Shown: positions 15,986-24,529 of the stretch, piece by piece
How the letters are laid out: the number at the start of each line of letters is the position of its first letter
How positions within the stretch are numbered: position 1 is the stretch's first letter
From: Candidatus Termititenax sp.
Lineage (GTDB): Bacteria; Margulisbacteria; Riflemargulisbacteria; GWF2-35-9; DYQY01
Length of the DNA stretch: 31,326 bases
Reading direction: 5' to 3'
Assembly: GCA_020719045.1 (NCBI GenBank)
Contig: DYQY01000016.1
Location: 1 to 31,326 of the forward strand
The notes under the pieces: model-generated
What the model was told of the DNA's origin: nothing
The model's database searches: none
Seen by the model: only the letters and a program-made list of their open reading frames with translations
Made by a program: the position numbers and the translations under genes

Positions 15986-16345
15986 TTATTTGTCTTTGAG
16001 AATGTTAGTATCACTCAGTTTATGCATAAAATTAAGTATTTCTTTGTAAGCAGTACAATTTTTAGTTTTACCTATTTTCGAAATAATATCACTATAATAT
16101 ATACAATTAATGCACTTAAGTGGTTTTTCGCTGGATAAGGAATATATAGCTAATTGTTTGTCAGCCCAAGAACCACCAATAACAGAATATGTTGTAAGAG
16201 AGTATCCGTTTTTATTTAATAATGACTGTAATTCTATTATTAACTCAAAAATGCTTCCGTCTCCAGAGGATGCTTGTTTTAATAATGTTTGAAGACCTTT
16301 ATCCTTGGTTTCTTCAATAATCTCATGCATTGATAAATTATTCAT
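15986..16345 (-). CDS. Hypothetical 119-aa protein at the R-M locus
   Basis: A small protein convergent with the nuclease, 36 nt from its stop. AAAGGA lies 10 nt before the ATG. The N-terminal half looks helical (MHEIIEETKDKGLQTLLKQA). A middle strand-rich part contains YSVIGGSWADKQLAIYSL. Two cysteines (CINC), then a third (NCTAY), could bind metal. I do not recognise a family. It shares the AT-rich composition of the R-M pair and probably arrived with it. A regulator, nuclease partner or unrelated cargo are all possible. Confidence 0.55.
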   Translation of the reverse strand: MNNLSMHEIIEETKDKGLQTLLKQASSGDGSIFELIIELQSLLNKNGYSLTTYSVIGGSWADKQLAIYSLSSEKPLKCINCIYYSDIISKIGKTKNCTAYKEILNFMHKLSDTNILKDK

Positions 16346-16476
16346 AACTATTAATTCCTTTAGAATGTTTTGTAAAATATTAATAAATTATATGATTAAA
16401 ATATCTTTTATTGAAGATACATAAAATTTATAGGTATTTTTATTGAGTGCGAATCGGAGCAAGATGACTTTGTAGT

Positions 16477-16502
16477 AATTTTCATTTCATTTGATGAAAA
16501 TT
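16477..16502. repeat. Perfect inverted repeat, possible operator
   Basis: AATTTTCAT (16477-16485) and ATGAAAATT (16494-16502) are perfect 9-bp arms around 8 nt. An alternative tighter fold is TTTCAT-TTG-ATGAAA at 16485-16499. It lies in the 320-nt gap between the 119-aa gene and wzz. It could be an operator or a terminator-like hairpin; the sequence does not decide. Confidence 0.35.
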
Positions 16503-16520
16503 GTAAGAAGAACATAATTA

Positions 16521-16587
16521 TTTACCCTCCCAGATGTTCAGATATAGATATAAAGAGAGTGGTCAGCTTGGCGGGTGGATTGAAAAT
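16521..16587 (+). repeat. Intergenic palindromic repeat R3
   Basis: The element starts TTTACCCTCCC and ends GGCGGGTGGATTGAAAAT, resembling the ends of R1, R2 and R4 with a divergent middle. It abuts the second element at 16588-16654. Confidence 0.45.
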
Positions 16588-16654
16588 TACCCAAAAGTCA
16601 CGAAGCGACTTGAGCGCTCTTGATTTTTGTTTACTTTTTATCAAGAAAAAGTAA
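16588..16654 (+). repeat. Multi-hairpin intergenic element before wzz
   Basis: Three palindromes in a row: AAGTC-ACGAAGC-GACTT, then GAGCGCTC, then TTACTTTTT (16631-16639) with AAAAAGTAA (16646-16654) around ATCAAG. From memory, similar AAAAGTCAC...GAGCGCTCTTGATTTTTG runs occur between genes in unrelated bacteria, so this is probably a mobile or widespread intergenic repeat. It encodes a false N-terminal extension of the downstream ORF and overlaps the likely wzz promoter. Confidence 0.5.
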
Positions 16655-16658
16655 TAAT
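16630..16658 (+). promoter_or_regulatory. Promoter of wzz
   Basis: TTTACT (16630-16635), a 17-nt spacer and AATAAT (16653-16658), with the -10 box ending 7 nt before the ATG at 16666. The promoter is built from the last hairpin of the repeat element. Confidence 0.45.
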
Positions 16659-16665
16659 TTCATCT

Positions 16666-17406
16666 ATGGTACAACAAAAAACAGTAATCGAACAAAACAG
16701 CTACGATGATGAGATAGATATTATCGAGTTAATAAAAGTTCTTATAAAAAATTGGTTCTTAATTCTAAGCATTACTATAATCGCTACAGGAATTGGGGTA
16801 TATGTTGCAAAAAAAGCTACTCCAATGTACAAGGCTGATACAAAGTTCTTTGTTCCAGCTCAAGACAAATCAGCGTTATCCGGATATATGTCTGCAATAA
16901 GTAGTCTTGGTTTTGGTGGATTAAGCGGTGGCAATTCTTCATCTGAAATAGTGCTTAACTTAATTAACTCTAGAAGAATGGCTCGAGATATTGTTAATAG
17001 ATTCGAGCTAGTTAAGGTATATCAGGACAGAAATTCCAAGAAAATTAATTATGAAAATGGCGTTAAAGAAAAGATGATTTATGATGCGGTAGTTAGAATA
17101 AAGAGTAGTCTGACAGTAAATAGCGATAAATCAGGATTAATCACTCTAGCTGTAGAGGACGAAAACCCACAATTAGCAGCAGATATTGCTAACTATATGA
17201 TTAGGAATATTGATTCAATAAACGAAGAGCTACAGATAAGTTCGCAGAAGCCGATGGTTACTGTTTTAGATGCTGCGGAGAAGCCTTTAGTTACCTCTAA
17301 ACCAAACAAGAAAATGATGGTTATTGTTGGGTTTATAACTGGAGCTGCTTTATCGGTATTACTTGCTTTTACTTTAGAGTATTTTAAAAAAGCACTAAGA
17401 AAATAA
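16666..17406 (+). CDS. Wzz-family polysaccharide chain-length determinant
   Basis: A polysaccharide co-polymerase of 246 residues, inner-membrane anchored, which sets O-antigen or exopolysaccharide chain length. The N-terminal DDEIDIIELIKVLIKNW (14-30) leads into membrane helix 1 (about 30-48). A periplasmic domain follows with a Gly/Ser-rich stretch near 76-90. A second helix lies near 221-240 after PLVTSKPNKK, the typical proline-containing approach. No tyrosine-kinase domain is attached. The frame extends 13 codons upstream to 16627, but that part lies in a repeat, so the ATG at 16666 is preferred. No Shine-Dalgarno is present. It leads a three-gene unit with the pseudouridine synthase and a membrane protein. 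Confidence 0.85.
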   Translation: MVQQKTVIEQNSYDDEIDIIELIKVLIKNWFLILSITIIATGIGVYVAKKATPMYKADTKFFVPAQDKSALSGYMSAISSLGFGGLSGGNSSSEIVLNLINSRRMARDIVNRFELVKVYQDRNSKKINYENGVKEKMIYDAVVRIKSSLTVNSDKSGLITLAVEDENPQLAADIANYMIRNIDSINEELQISSQKPMVTVLDAAEKPLVTSKPNKKMMVIVGFITGAALSVLLAFTLEYFKKALRK

Positions 17407-17412
17407 CTCTTT

Positions 17413-18102
17413 ATGGAAGAAGAGCTAGTTCGTATCCAAAAGTATTTCTCTAACCAAAATATTCTATCTAGAAGAAAAACAGAGGAGTATATTCAAAAAG
17501 GTTGGATACTTTTAAATGGAGAAGTAGTAACTGATTTAGGTACTAAAATGAATCCTGCAATTGATAAAGTTGAGATATCGCCATTAGCTGAAAAGGTGGA
17601 GTACACATATTTACTATTTAATAAGCCTTGGGGTGTATTTACTAACTGCCCAGACGAAGGTTGTGAACAGATAACAGATTTACTACCAAAACAGTATCGT
17701 CATTTGAGTAGCGTTGGAAGACTGGACAGAGACTCTGAGGGTCTTATTTTGATGACTGACGATGGGATAGTTGCTAATCATTTTCTAAACGCTGGAATAG
17801 AGCATGAACGTGAGTATGAAGTAACTATCGATACTATTCTGACTCAAGGGATGATTGATAAATTAGAGTCAGGAATAAGGATGATGGATACTATTACCAA
17901 GCCAGCTAAAGTTAAGGTTGCTAGTTCAAAACAACGATTTACAATCACTTTATCTGAAGGAAAAAACAGACAGATAAGAAGAATGCTTAGAAAAGTTGGG
18001 GCAAATGTTATTAAGCTTACAAGAATAAGTTTTGCTGGATTAAAATTAGGCGACCTTCGTTCAGGCGACTTTAGACTTATAAACAAATTAGATTTAATGT
18101 AA
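17413..18102 (+). CDS. RsuA/RluB-family pseudouridine synthase
   Basis: A 229-residue enzyme that isomerises a uridine in ribosomal RNA. An N-terminal S4 RNA-binding domain (about 4-60, RIQKYFSNQNILSRRKTEEYI) precedes the catalytic domain. The signature GRLDRDSEGL holds catalytic Asp105, and EGKNRQIRRMLRKVG is the second conserved block. Which rRNA position is modified (RsuA, RluB, RluE or RluF type) cannot be settled. It starts 6 nt after the wzz stop, so the two are probably cotranscribed, although their roles look unrelated. Confidence 0.92.
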   Translation: MEEELVRIQKYFSNQNILSRRKTEEYIQKGWILLNGEVVTDLGTKMNPAIDKVEISPLAEKVEYTYLLFNKPWGVFTNCPDEGCEQITDLLPKQYRHLSSVGRLDRDSEGLILMTDDGIVANHFLNAGIEHEREYEVTIDTILTQGMIDKLESGIRMMDTITKPAKVKVASSKQRFTITLSEGKNRQIRRMLRKVGANVIKLTRISFAGLKLGDLRSGDFRLINKLDLM

Positions 18103-18111
18103 TATATAATT

Positions 18112-18804
18112 ATGCAAATGGAAAAAACTCCTTTTGGGATAGTAAAGTTCTTTTTATTTATAATAAATATAATAATAGTTCTTATGCTTGGCGTATATTT
18201 ATATGATATTGCAAGCAGATATTATTTCTTTCTTCTATATCCGTCACCAATCTTAGTTAATTACTACTTATCCATGTTGCCAATCGATGTAAGTGCTTTT
18301 GTTTTTGATGCGATTATTATTTATTTCTTATTTTCAGCAAGAAGAATAATCTTGGACCGAGTATTAGGTGGTGCTGGTAACCTAAGTGCAGTAGTCTTAA
18401 CTGCTTATGTTTTTTATTTATTAAAGTTTATTTTTTTAAATATCTTTGTCTTTTTAAGCCTTGTTCCTTTTGAGAACCAAATGCATTTTTTCCTATTATA
18501 TCAAGCCTTTATTTTTAGACTAATGGTTTTCTTTTTTGCCTATTTAGCTTTTGCCTTATCTTTGGAATATTCTAAAAGTGTAAAATGGTACTTTGGTCAA
18601 AACTATAAAGGTATTTTTTCCATAAAAAGAACCTTGTATTATCCAATCAATAAATATTTGTTACTTATCGCTAAAGTCTTTCTAGCAGTTATTGCTTTGA
18701 ATGTGGCTTTATTTTTCCCAATCGAGATATATGCTAAAGTAATGATCAGCTTATTATTTGTGGCTGGTACTGTTTTTTTATTGTTTTTTAAAAAGAAAAA
18801 ATAA
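18112..18804 (+). CDS. Hypothetical polytopic membrane protein
   Basis: A 230-residue protein with about six hydrophobic segments (roughly 10-30, 58-72, 88-118, 128-148, 180-200 and 206-225) and a Lys-rich C-terminus. No family is recognised. It starts 9 nt after the pseudouridine synthase; an internal ATG two codons on (18118) is an equal candidate. Its position in the wzz unit hints at an envelope role, but nothing more specific is supported. It ends 1 nt before the glnS stop on the opposite strand. Confidence 0.75.
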   Translation: MQMEKTPFGIVKFFLFIINIIIVLMLGVYLYDIASRYYFFLLYPSPILVNYYLSMLPIDVSAFVFDAIIIYFLFSARRIILDRVLGGAGNLSAVVLTAYVFYLLKFIFLNIFVFLSLVPFENQMHFFLLYQAFIFRLMVFFFAYLAFALSLEYSKSVKWYFGQNYKGIFSIKRTLYYPINKYLLLIAKVFLAVIALNVALFFPIEIYAKVMISLLFVAGTVFLLFFKKKK

Positions 18805-18814
18805 CTTATTTTTT
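18796..18814. terminator. Possible bidirectional AT terminator between convergent genes
   Basis: AAAAAATAA (18796-18804) and TTATTTTTT (18806-18814) form a palindrome across the two adjacent stop codons, followed by more T on the plus strand. It has no GC stem, so it is weak, but there is no other place for the convergent transcripts to end. Confidence 0.3.
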
Positions 18815-20482
18815 TTGAAGTTTAGCCCAAGTATCTTTGAGCGTAATTATTCTATTAAATACTGGATTACTTGGAGTAGAGTATTTACTGTCTACACAGA
18901 AATATGCATTACGTAAAAACTGATACGGTACACTAGGTTTAGCCTCGGTTAAGCTAGGCTCGATATATGCCTTAATCTTAACAAGTGAATTAGGATTTAC
19001 TGTTTCTATCCAGTCTTTACCTTCAGCTACATCGTATGGATTCTCTTGTGCAAATAGATGGTCATATAGTCTAACTTCAGCCTCTTTGGCGTGTTTTACA
19101 GAAACCCAGTGTAGAGTCCCTTTAACTTTTCTACCATCGGTGCTGTTGCCACTTCTTGTATTTGGATCGTAGGTGCAATGTATCTCTGTTATGGTACCAG
19201 TATCATCTTTTACAATGTGGGTACATTTAACAAAGTAGGCGTGCTTAAGTCTAACTTCTTTATCAATAGATAATCTGAAGAAATCCTTGGGTGCAAACTC
19301 CATGAAATCATTTCTTTCAATATATAGTTCTTTCGAGAATGCTATTTGTCTTGTACCAGAATTCTCGTCTTCAGGATTGTTATCTGCTTCAACCATTTCT
19401 TCTTGATTGTCAGGATAGTTATCGATGATTAGTTTAACAGGGTCTAAAACAGCCATAACTCTAAGCGCTTTTTTATTTAAATCATCGCGTAGGAAATGTT
19501 CAAGCAAAGCAAAATCAATAGTGCTGAACATTCTATTAACACCAATTCTGTCTGCAAATGCTTTAATCGCTTCTGGAGTATATCCTCTACGTCTTATGCC
19601 AGCAATTGTTGGCATTCTTGGGTCGTCCCATCCATCTACTACCTTTTCTTGCACTAATCTAAGCAACATTCTTTTACTCATAACAGTGTAGCTAAGGTTG
19701 AGCCTTGCAAACTCAATTTGTCTTGGCTTTGATGGAACTGGTAGGTTATTTAAAAACCATTCATATAAAGGTCTATGGTCTTCAAACTCTAAGGTGCAAA
19801 TAGAGTGAGTTATATGTTCAAGTGCATCTGATTGGCCATGTGTAAAATCGTACATTGGGTAAATGCACCATTTATTAGCAGTTCGTGGATGGTGAGCGTG
19901 TTTTATTCTATATAGAACTGGGTCTCTCATGTTTAGATTTGGAGAAGCCATATCGATTTTAGCTCTTAAAACTCTGTCTCCATCTTTAAACTCACCGTTC
20001 TTCATTCTGGTAAATAAGTCTAGGTTTTCTTCAATAGTTCTGTTCCTATATGGACTTTCTTTTCCAGGCTCAGTAAGTGTTCCCCTATATTCTCTTATTT
20101 GTTCTGCAGTTAAGTCTTCAACATACGACTTACCGTCTTTGATTAATAGAACAGCCCAATCATAGAGCTGGTCAAAGTAATCTGATGCATAGTAAATATG
20201 ATCTCCCCAGTCAAATCCAAGCCACTTAATGTCTTCTTTGATAGAATTAATATATTCCATTTCTTCTTTTTCAGGGTTGGTATCATCAAAACGTAGATTG
20301 CATCTTCCACCAAACTTTTGAGGTAGTCCAAAGTTAAGGCAAATAGATTTTGCATGTCCAATATGCAGGTATCCATTAGGTTCAGGAGGGAAACGGCTAA
20401 TAACTTCTTGATGTTTTCCAGAAGCTAGGTCTTCAGTGACGATTTGTTCAATGAAATTAAGGCTTTTATCTAGTATTTCCAT
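18806..20482 (-). CDS. glnS: Glutamine-tRNA ligase
   Basis: A class I synthetase that charges tRNA-Gln directly. The 558 residues match the E. coli length. [15 protein letters not shown] carries the HIGH motif at 40-43, and VMSKRML near 267 is the KMSKS loop. [40 protein letters not shown] and the beta-barrel anticodon-binding domain after about 340 are typical of GlnRS rather than GluRS. Its presence means the organism need not rely solely on the Glu-tRNA amidotransferase route. No Shine-Dalgarno is seen. TAGAAT ends 9 nt before the ATG, so a very short leader is possible. Confidence 0.96.
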   Translation of the reverse strand: MEILDKSLNFIEQIVTEDLASGKHQEVISRFPPEPNGYLHIGHAKSICLNFGLPQKFGGRCNLRFDDTNPEKEEMEYINSIKEDIKWLGFDWGDHIYYASDYFDQLYDWAVLLIKDGKSYVEDLTAEQIREYRGTLTEPGKESPYRNRTIEENLDLFTRMKNGEFKDGDRVLRAKIDMASPNLNMRDPVLYRIKHAHHPRTANKWCIYPMYDFTHGQSDALEHITHSICTLEFEDHRPLYEWFLNNLPVPSKPRQIEFARLNLSYTVMSKRMLLRLVQEKVVDGWDDPRMPTIAGIRRRGYTPEAIKAFADRIGVNRMFSTIDFALLEHFLRDDLNKKALRVMAVLDPVKLIIDNYPDNQEEMVEADNNPEDENSGTRQIAFSKELYIERNDFMEFAPKDFFRLSIDKEVRLKHAYFVKCTHIVKDDTGTITEIHCTYDPNTRSGNSTDGRKVKGTLHWVSVKHAKEAEVRLYDHLFAQENPYDVAEGKDWIETVNPNSLVKIKAYIEPSLTEAKPSVPYQFLRNAYFCVDSKYSTPSNPVFNRIITLKDTWAKLQKK

Positions 20483-20552
20483 GTTGGGATAATTCTAACA
20501 TAATTTTTCAAATTGTAGATTGAAATTTATTTAAATATTACAAATACGAGGG

Positions 20553-20581
20553 CTGGCAAATAATCAAATATACATTACAAT
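20553..20581 (+). promoter_or_regulatory. Promoter of the K+ channel/IOR operon
   Basis: CTGGCA (20553-20558), a 17-nt spacer and TACAAT (20576-20581), with the -10 box ending 6 nt before the ATG at 20588. No Shine-Dalgarno lies between, so a leaderless start of this long operon is likely. Confidence 0.5.
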
Positions 20582-20587
20582 TAAAAT

Positions 20588-21628
20588 ATGGATTCAAATG
20601 CCAAGCTTTTTTTAAAAAAACTGATACATGCAATTATCATTACATTTTCTTTTATTTTTTTAGCTACTTTAGGGTATAAAATTCTTTACCCAGATGTTAG
20701 TTATCTTCGAATACTTTTTGCGACGATTATTACTGTTACTACAGTTGGATTTGAGGACGTTTTATCAGTTTCGAGTAATAATATTTCACTGATTTATACA
20801 ATATTTGTTTTGTTAATTGGATTGGGTTTGGTTTTATATTGTGTTTCAGTTTTTACAGCAATAATGATAGAGGGTTATATGCATTCAGTTTTTGCAGAAA
20901 GAAATTCTAAAAGGAGGGCGAAGAAGATGAAAGGACATTCAATAGTATGCGGAGTAGGAACAACTTCTTTTCATGTAGTTGAGAGATTGTATAAGGAAGG
21001 ACAACAGTTTGTTGTTATAGAGAACAACCAAGAGAATATTAGTAAAATACAAAAATCATTTAAAAATATAACGCTTCTTGTTGGTGATGCTACAACGGAG
21101 GAATTGCTTAATGAGGCTAACATCTCGGAAGCAGCAACACTAGTTGCTTCACTTTCTAATGATAGGGATAATTTGTATTTAACAATAACAGCTAAAATGA
21201 TGAATCCCAAAATACAGATTATCGCCAGAGCCATTGATTACAACTTGCAGGATAAATTCAAGAAAGCTGGTGCTAATTATGTTATTTCTCCAAACTTTTT
21301 AGGTGGTCAAAGAATTGCAGCTAGAATTGTTAATCCGAATATCGAGGAGTTTTTAGAAGTTATTATTAAGCAAGACGCGGATAAAACTATAAATCTTTAT
21401 CATATTTGCATTCCAGAGAATAGTGAGCTAATTGGTAAAACGCTTAAGGAGTCTAAAATTTCTCAAACAACAGGAGTAAATATTATTTCTTATTCACCAG
21501 ACGGAAATACTGAGGACTATATATTTAATCCATCTGCAGAGTTGGAAATTAGACCAAAATCTATGTTATTATTTATTGGTTCAATAGAACAGAAAAGAAT
21601 GCTAGAGGAAATGGCAGGCATTGTTTAA
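20588..21628 (+). CDS. Two-TM potassium channel with RCK (TrkA-N/TrkA-C) domains
   Basis: A 346-residue MthK-like protein: TM1 about 11-31, pore helix and filter 38-58, TM2 about 66-95. It then has a TrkA-N/RCK domain (117-235, VCGVGTTSFHV with a near-Rossmann GxGxxS) and a TrkA-C domain (about 262-346). The filter reads TTVGFED (51-57), where TVGYGD is standard: Phe for Tyr is tolerated, but Glu56 replaces the second glycine. Four subunits would form the pore, with RCK domains sensing NAD(H), nucleotides or Ca2+. The start has no Shine-Dalgarno. The stop overlaps the next ATG (TAATG), linking it to the arylacetate-CoA operon. Confidence 0.88.
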   Translation: MDSNAKLFLKKLIHAIIITFSFIFLATLGYKILYPDVSYLRILFATIITVTTVGFEDVLSVSSNNISLIYTIFVLLIGLGLVLYCVSVFTAIMIEGYMHSVFAERNSKRRAKKMKGHSIVCGVGTTSFHVVERLYKEGQQFVVIENNQENISKIQKSFKNITLLVGDATTEELLNEANISEAATLVASLSNDRDNLYLTITAKMMNPKIQIIARAIDYNLQDKFKKAGANYVISPNFLGGQRIAARIVNPNIEEFLEVIIKQDADKTINLYHICIPENSELIGKTLKESKISQTTGVNIISYSPDGNTEDYIFNPSAELEIRPKSMLLFIGSIEQKRMLEEMAGIV

Positions 21629-22911
21629 TGATAGATTGCTGGGATAAGACAAACGAATTTTTAACAAGAGAAAAACTTGAGGAAAAGCAATTAGTCTTAC
21701 TTAATAAGAATTTTCAGAACGCAAAAAAATCAACGTACTATAGTAAGGCTTTTAGTAAGATTGACAAATTTTCTTCATTAAAAGAGATAGAGAAAGTCCC
21801 TTTTGTAACCAAAGATGATTTAAGAGAAAATTTCCCTTATGGGTTTGTATCTGTTCCAAAATCAGAGTTAGTTAGACTGCACTCATCTTCTGGAACAACA
21901 GGGACGCCAACTGTCGTGTTTTATACTAAAAAAGACTTAGATGACTGGGCAGAACTAATTGCTAGATGTATGGCAATGACAGGTGGTACAAAAGAAGATG
22001 TTTTTCAGAATACAATGGGACATGGTTTATTTACTGGTGGGCTTGGATTTCATTATGGTGCGGAAAAGGTTGGAATGTTAACAATACCTTTTGGTCCAGG
22101 AAATTCTCCAAGACAAATATGGTTTATGAAAGAGTTTGGAGTTACAGTTGCGCACATACTGCCAAGCTATGCAATGCATTTGTATTCAGGGTTTGCTGAA
22201 GCTGGAATCGACCCAAAAGAGCTTAAGTTAAAAACAGCATATATTGGTGCCGAGCCACACTCTGAGGAGATGAGGAGCCAGATTGAACAGCTATATGGTA
22301 TTAAAGCTTATAATTCATATGGACTATCAGAAATGTGTGGTCCAGGCGTTGCTTTTGAGTGTAAGTATCAGAATGGTATGCATATCTGGGAAGACCATTT
22401 TTATGCTGAGGTTATTGATCCAGTAACTGGAAAAGTCCTTCCTGACGGTGAAGAAGGCGAATTGGTTTTAACGACCTTACAGAAAGAGGCAATGCCTTTG
22501 TTTAGGTATCGAACAAAAGACTTAACAAGGATTATTCCTGGTGTATGTGAGTGTGGCCGTGTTCATCGAAGGATAGAAAGAATTAAAGGCCGCTCAGATG
22601 ACATGCTTATATTAAATGGGGTTAATACCTTCCCAATCCAAATAGAGAAAGCCTTAATGAAAGTTGAAGGTATTGGTAGAAATTATAAGATTGAAATTCA
22701 TAAACGAGGATATATGGATAAACTAGTGGTTTATTCTGAGTTAACAGAGGAGTCTTTTACAGATAATTTTAAGGATTTAGAACAACTTAAATGTAAAGTA
22801 ATAGAATCTTTAAAGAGCGAATTGTTAATTACACCTGAAGTTCATTTGGTGAGACCAGATTCTATCGAGGTGCTTCCAGGTAAAGCTAAACGTGTTTTTG
22901 ATATGAGATAA
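21628..22911 (+). CDS. Phenylacetate-CoA ligase family protein (PaaK-like) 1
   Basis: An adenylate-forming enzyme of 427 residues, about the length of PaaK, which converts an aryl acetate, ATP and CoA to aryl-acetyl-CoA via an acyl-AMP. SSGTTGTP (87-94) is the phosphate loop, YGLSEMCGPG the A5 motif, RYRTKDL the A7 motif, CECGRVHRRIERIKGRSDDM the A8 region, and PGKAKRVFD holds the catalytic Lys419. Translation is coupled to the K+ channel through TAATG. Next to iorAB it may release aryl acetate with ATP formation, or run in reverse to feed arylacetates into amino acid synthesis. Confidence 0.92.
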   Translation: MIDCWDKTNEFLTREKLEEKQLVLLNKNFQNAKKSTYYSKAFSKIDKFSSLKEIEKVPFVTKDDLRENFPYGFVSVPKSELVRLHSSSGTTGTPTVVFYTKKDLDDWAELIARCMAMTGGTKEDVFQNTMGHGLFTGGLGFHYGAEKVGMLTIPFGPGNSPRQIWFMKEFGVTVAHILPSYAMHLYSGFAEAGIDPKELKLKTAYIGAEPHSEEMRSQIEQLYGIKAYNSYGLSEMCGPGVAFECKYQNGMHIWEDHFYAEVIDPVTGKVLPDGEEGELVLTTLQKEAMPLFRYRTKDLTRIIPGVCECGRVHRRIERIKGRSDDMLILNGVNTFPIQIEKALMKVEGIGRNYKIEIHKRGYMDKLVVYSELTEESFTDNFKDLEQLKCKVIESLKSELLITPEVHLVRPDSIEVLPGKAKRVFDMR

Positions 22912-22948
22912 AAGACAATAGACTAAAGTCGAAAGGAAAAAGAAGCAA

Positions 22949-24529
22949 ATGAAAGCAATACTATCAGGGAACGAGGCAATAGCGAGAGGAGCATATGAAG
23001 CAGGAATTAAGGTTGGGGTTGGTTATCCAGGCACTCCTTCTACTGAAATTTTAGAGAATTTTATAAAATACGATGATGTAGTAACTGAATGGTCAGTCAA
23101 CGAAAAGGTAGCGATGGAGGTTGGACTTGGTTCTGCTTTGGCTGGAAAAAGAACACTTGTTACGATGAAGCACGTTGGTCTTAATGTGGCTGCAGACCCA
23201 CTATTTACTGCTTCTTACATCGGGTCAAACGCTGGTATGGTTATTGTTGTTGCTGATGATCCTGACTTGCATTCATCACAGAATGAACAAGACAGTAGGC
23301 ACTATGCTAGAGCAGCAAAAGTTCCTATGGTTGAGCCTTCTGATTCACAGGAAGCTAAAGAGTTTGTTCGATATGCTTGTGAGTTAAGTGAAGGATTTGA
23401 TACTCCGATTTTCTTTAGGAGTGTTACTAGAATATCTCACTCAAAAACAATAGTTAGTCTTGAGAAGAAATTAGATTATAAGCATGATAAGGGTTTTGAG
23501 AAGGAAAACATAAAGAAACATGTTATGATTCCAGGATTTGCAAGACAGAGGCACTTTATTGTTGAAGATAGAATGAAATCACTTGAAGAGTTTTCTAATA
23601 GAATAGAGATTAACAGGATTGAAAAAGGGAACGGTAAAATTGCTGTAATTACTTCAGGTCTTTGTTACAACTATGTAAAAGAAGTATTACCAGAGGCAGA
23701 CATCTTTAAATTAGGCATGATTTATCCGTTACCAATGAAAAAATTGATAGATTTCTGTAAAGGCTATGACAAGGTATATGTGGTTGAAGAGCTTGACCCA
23801 TTTATTGAAGATCAACTTAAGGCAAAAGGTGTTTCCAATGTTGTTGGCAAAGACATAATGCCAATAACAGGCGAATATAGCCCAGAATTAATCTACACAG
23901 CTATAACAGGTAAGAAATTTAATAGTGAAATTAATGTTGAAATAAAACCTTTTCCAAGACCGCCGATGTTGTGTCCAGGTTGTCCGCATGCACAAACATT
24001 TAATGCTATGCGTAAGTTAGGGTTAACAGTGAGTGGCGACATTGGTTGTTATACGTTGGGAACATTGCCACCATACTCTGCAATGCATGCATGTGTTGAT
24101 ATGGGCGCTAGTATACCTTTTGCTCAGGGACTCGAGATAGCGCAGGGTAGTGAGTTTAAACATGATGTGGTTGCCGTTATTGGTGATTCAACTTTTGCTC
24201 ACTCTGGCATAACTGGATTAATTAATGCAGCTTATAATAAACGTCGTATTTTGGTGATTGTGCTTGATAATAGCACGACAGCAATGACTGGTATGCAACC
24301 AAACCCATTTAATGGTTCAACAATTACTGGCGAAGAAACCGTGGTTATCGACTACCAAAAACTTGCAGAAGCAATTGGGATTAAGAAAGATAACTTTAGA
24401 ACAGTAACGGCATATAAGGAAGAAGTTATTTCGGAAACTATACAAGAGTTACTTGCTAAAAAAGAGCTTTGTTTGATGGTTGTGACTGGTCCTTGCTTAA
24501 TATATAAGAGAAAAAAGGAAAAAGTATAA
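22949..24529 (+). CDS. iorA: Indolepyruvate:ferredoxin oxidoreductase alpha subunit, no ferredoxin domain
   Basis: IorA with IorB oxidatively decarboxylates aryl pyruvates to aryl-acetyl-CoA using thiamine pyrophosphate and reduces ferredoxin. Residues 1-180 form the pyrimidine-binding domain (GNEAIARGAYEAG, GYPGTPSTEI, EWSVNEKVAMEVGLG). A linker domain follows, then the TPP domain (about 340-520) with LCPGCPHAQTF, GDIGCYTLG, GDSTFAHSG and DNSTTAMTG. The protein stops at 526, shortly after LMVVTGPCLIYKRK, whereas typical IorA continues with two 4Fe-4S motifs. The stop is a clean TAATG into iorB. AAAGGA precedes the ATG. Electrons must leave by another protein, or the enzyme differs in acceptor. 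Confidence 0.9.
   Translation: MKAILSGNEAIARGAYEAGIKVGVGYPGTPSTEILENFIKYDDVVTEWSVNEKVAMEVGLGSALAGKRTLVTMKHVGLNVAADPLFTASYIGSNAGMVIVVADDPDLHSSQNEQDSRHYARAAKVPMVEPSDSQEAKEFVRYACELSEGFDTPIFFRSVTRISHSKTIVSLEKKLDYKHDKGFEKENIKKHVMIPGFARQRHFIVEDRMKSLEEFSNRIEINRIEKGNGKIAVITSGLCYNYVKEVLPEADIFKLGMIYPLPMKKLIDFCKGYDKVYVVEELDPFIEDQLKAKGVSNVVGKDIMPITGEYSPELIYTAITGKKFNSEINVEIKPFPRPPMLCPGCPHAQTFNAMRKLGLTVSGDIGCYTLGTLPPYSAMHACVDMGASIPFAQGLEIAQGSEFKHDVVAVIGDSTFAHSGITGLINAAYNKRRILVIVLDNSTTAMTGMQPNPFNGSTITGEETVVIDYQKLAEAIGIKKDNFRTVTAYKEEVISETIQELLAKKELCLMVVTGPCLIYKRKKEKV

Noticed and set aside
16477-16660. CRISPR array or attachment site
   Set aside because: The palindromes differ from one another and there are no regular spacers or direct repeats flanking the R-M island.
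16627-16665. Wzz start at 16627
   Set aside because: The extra 13 codons lie in the intergenic palindromic element and are not Wzz-like.
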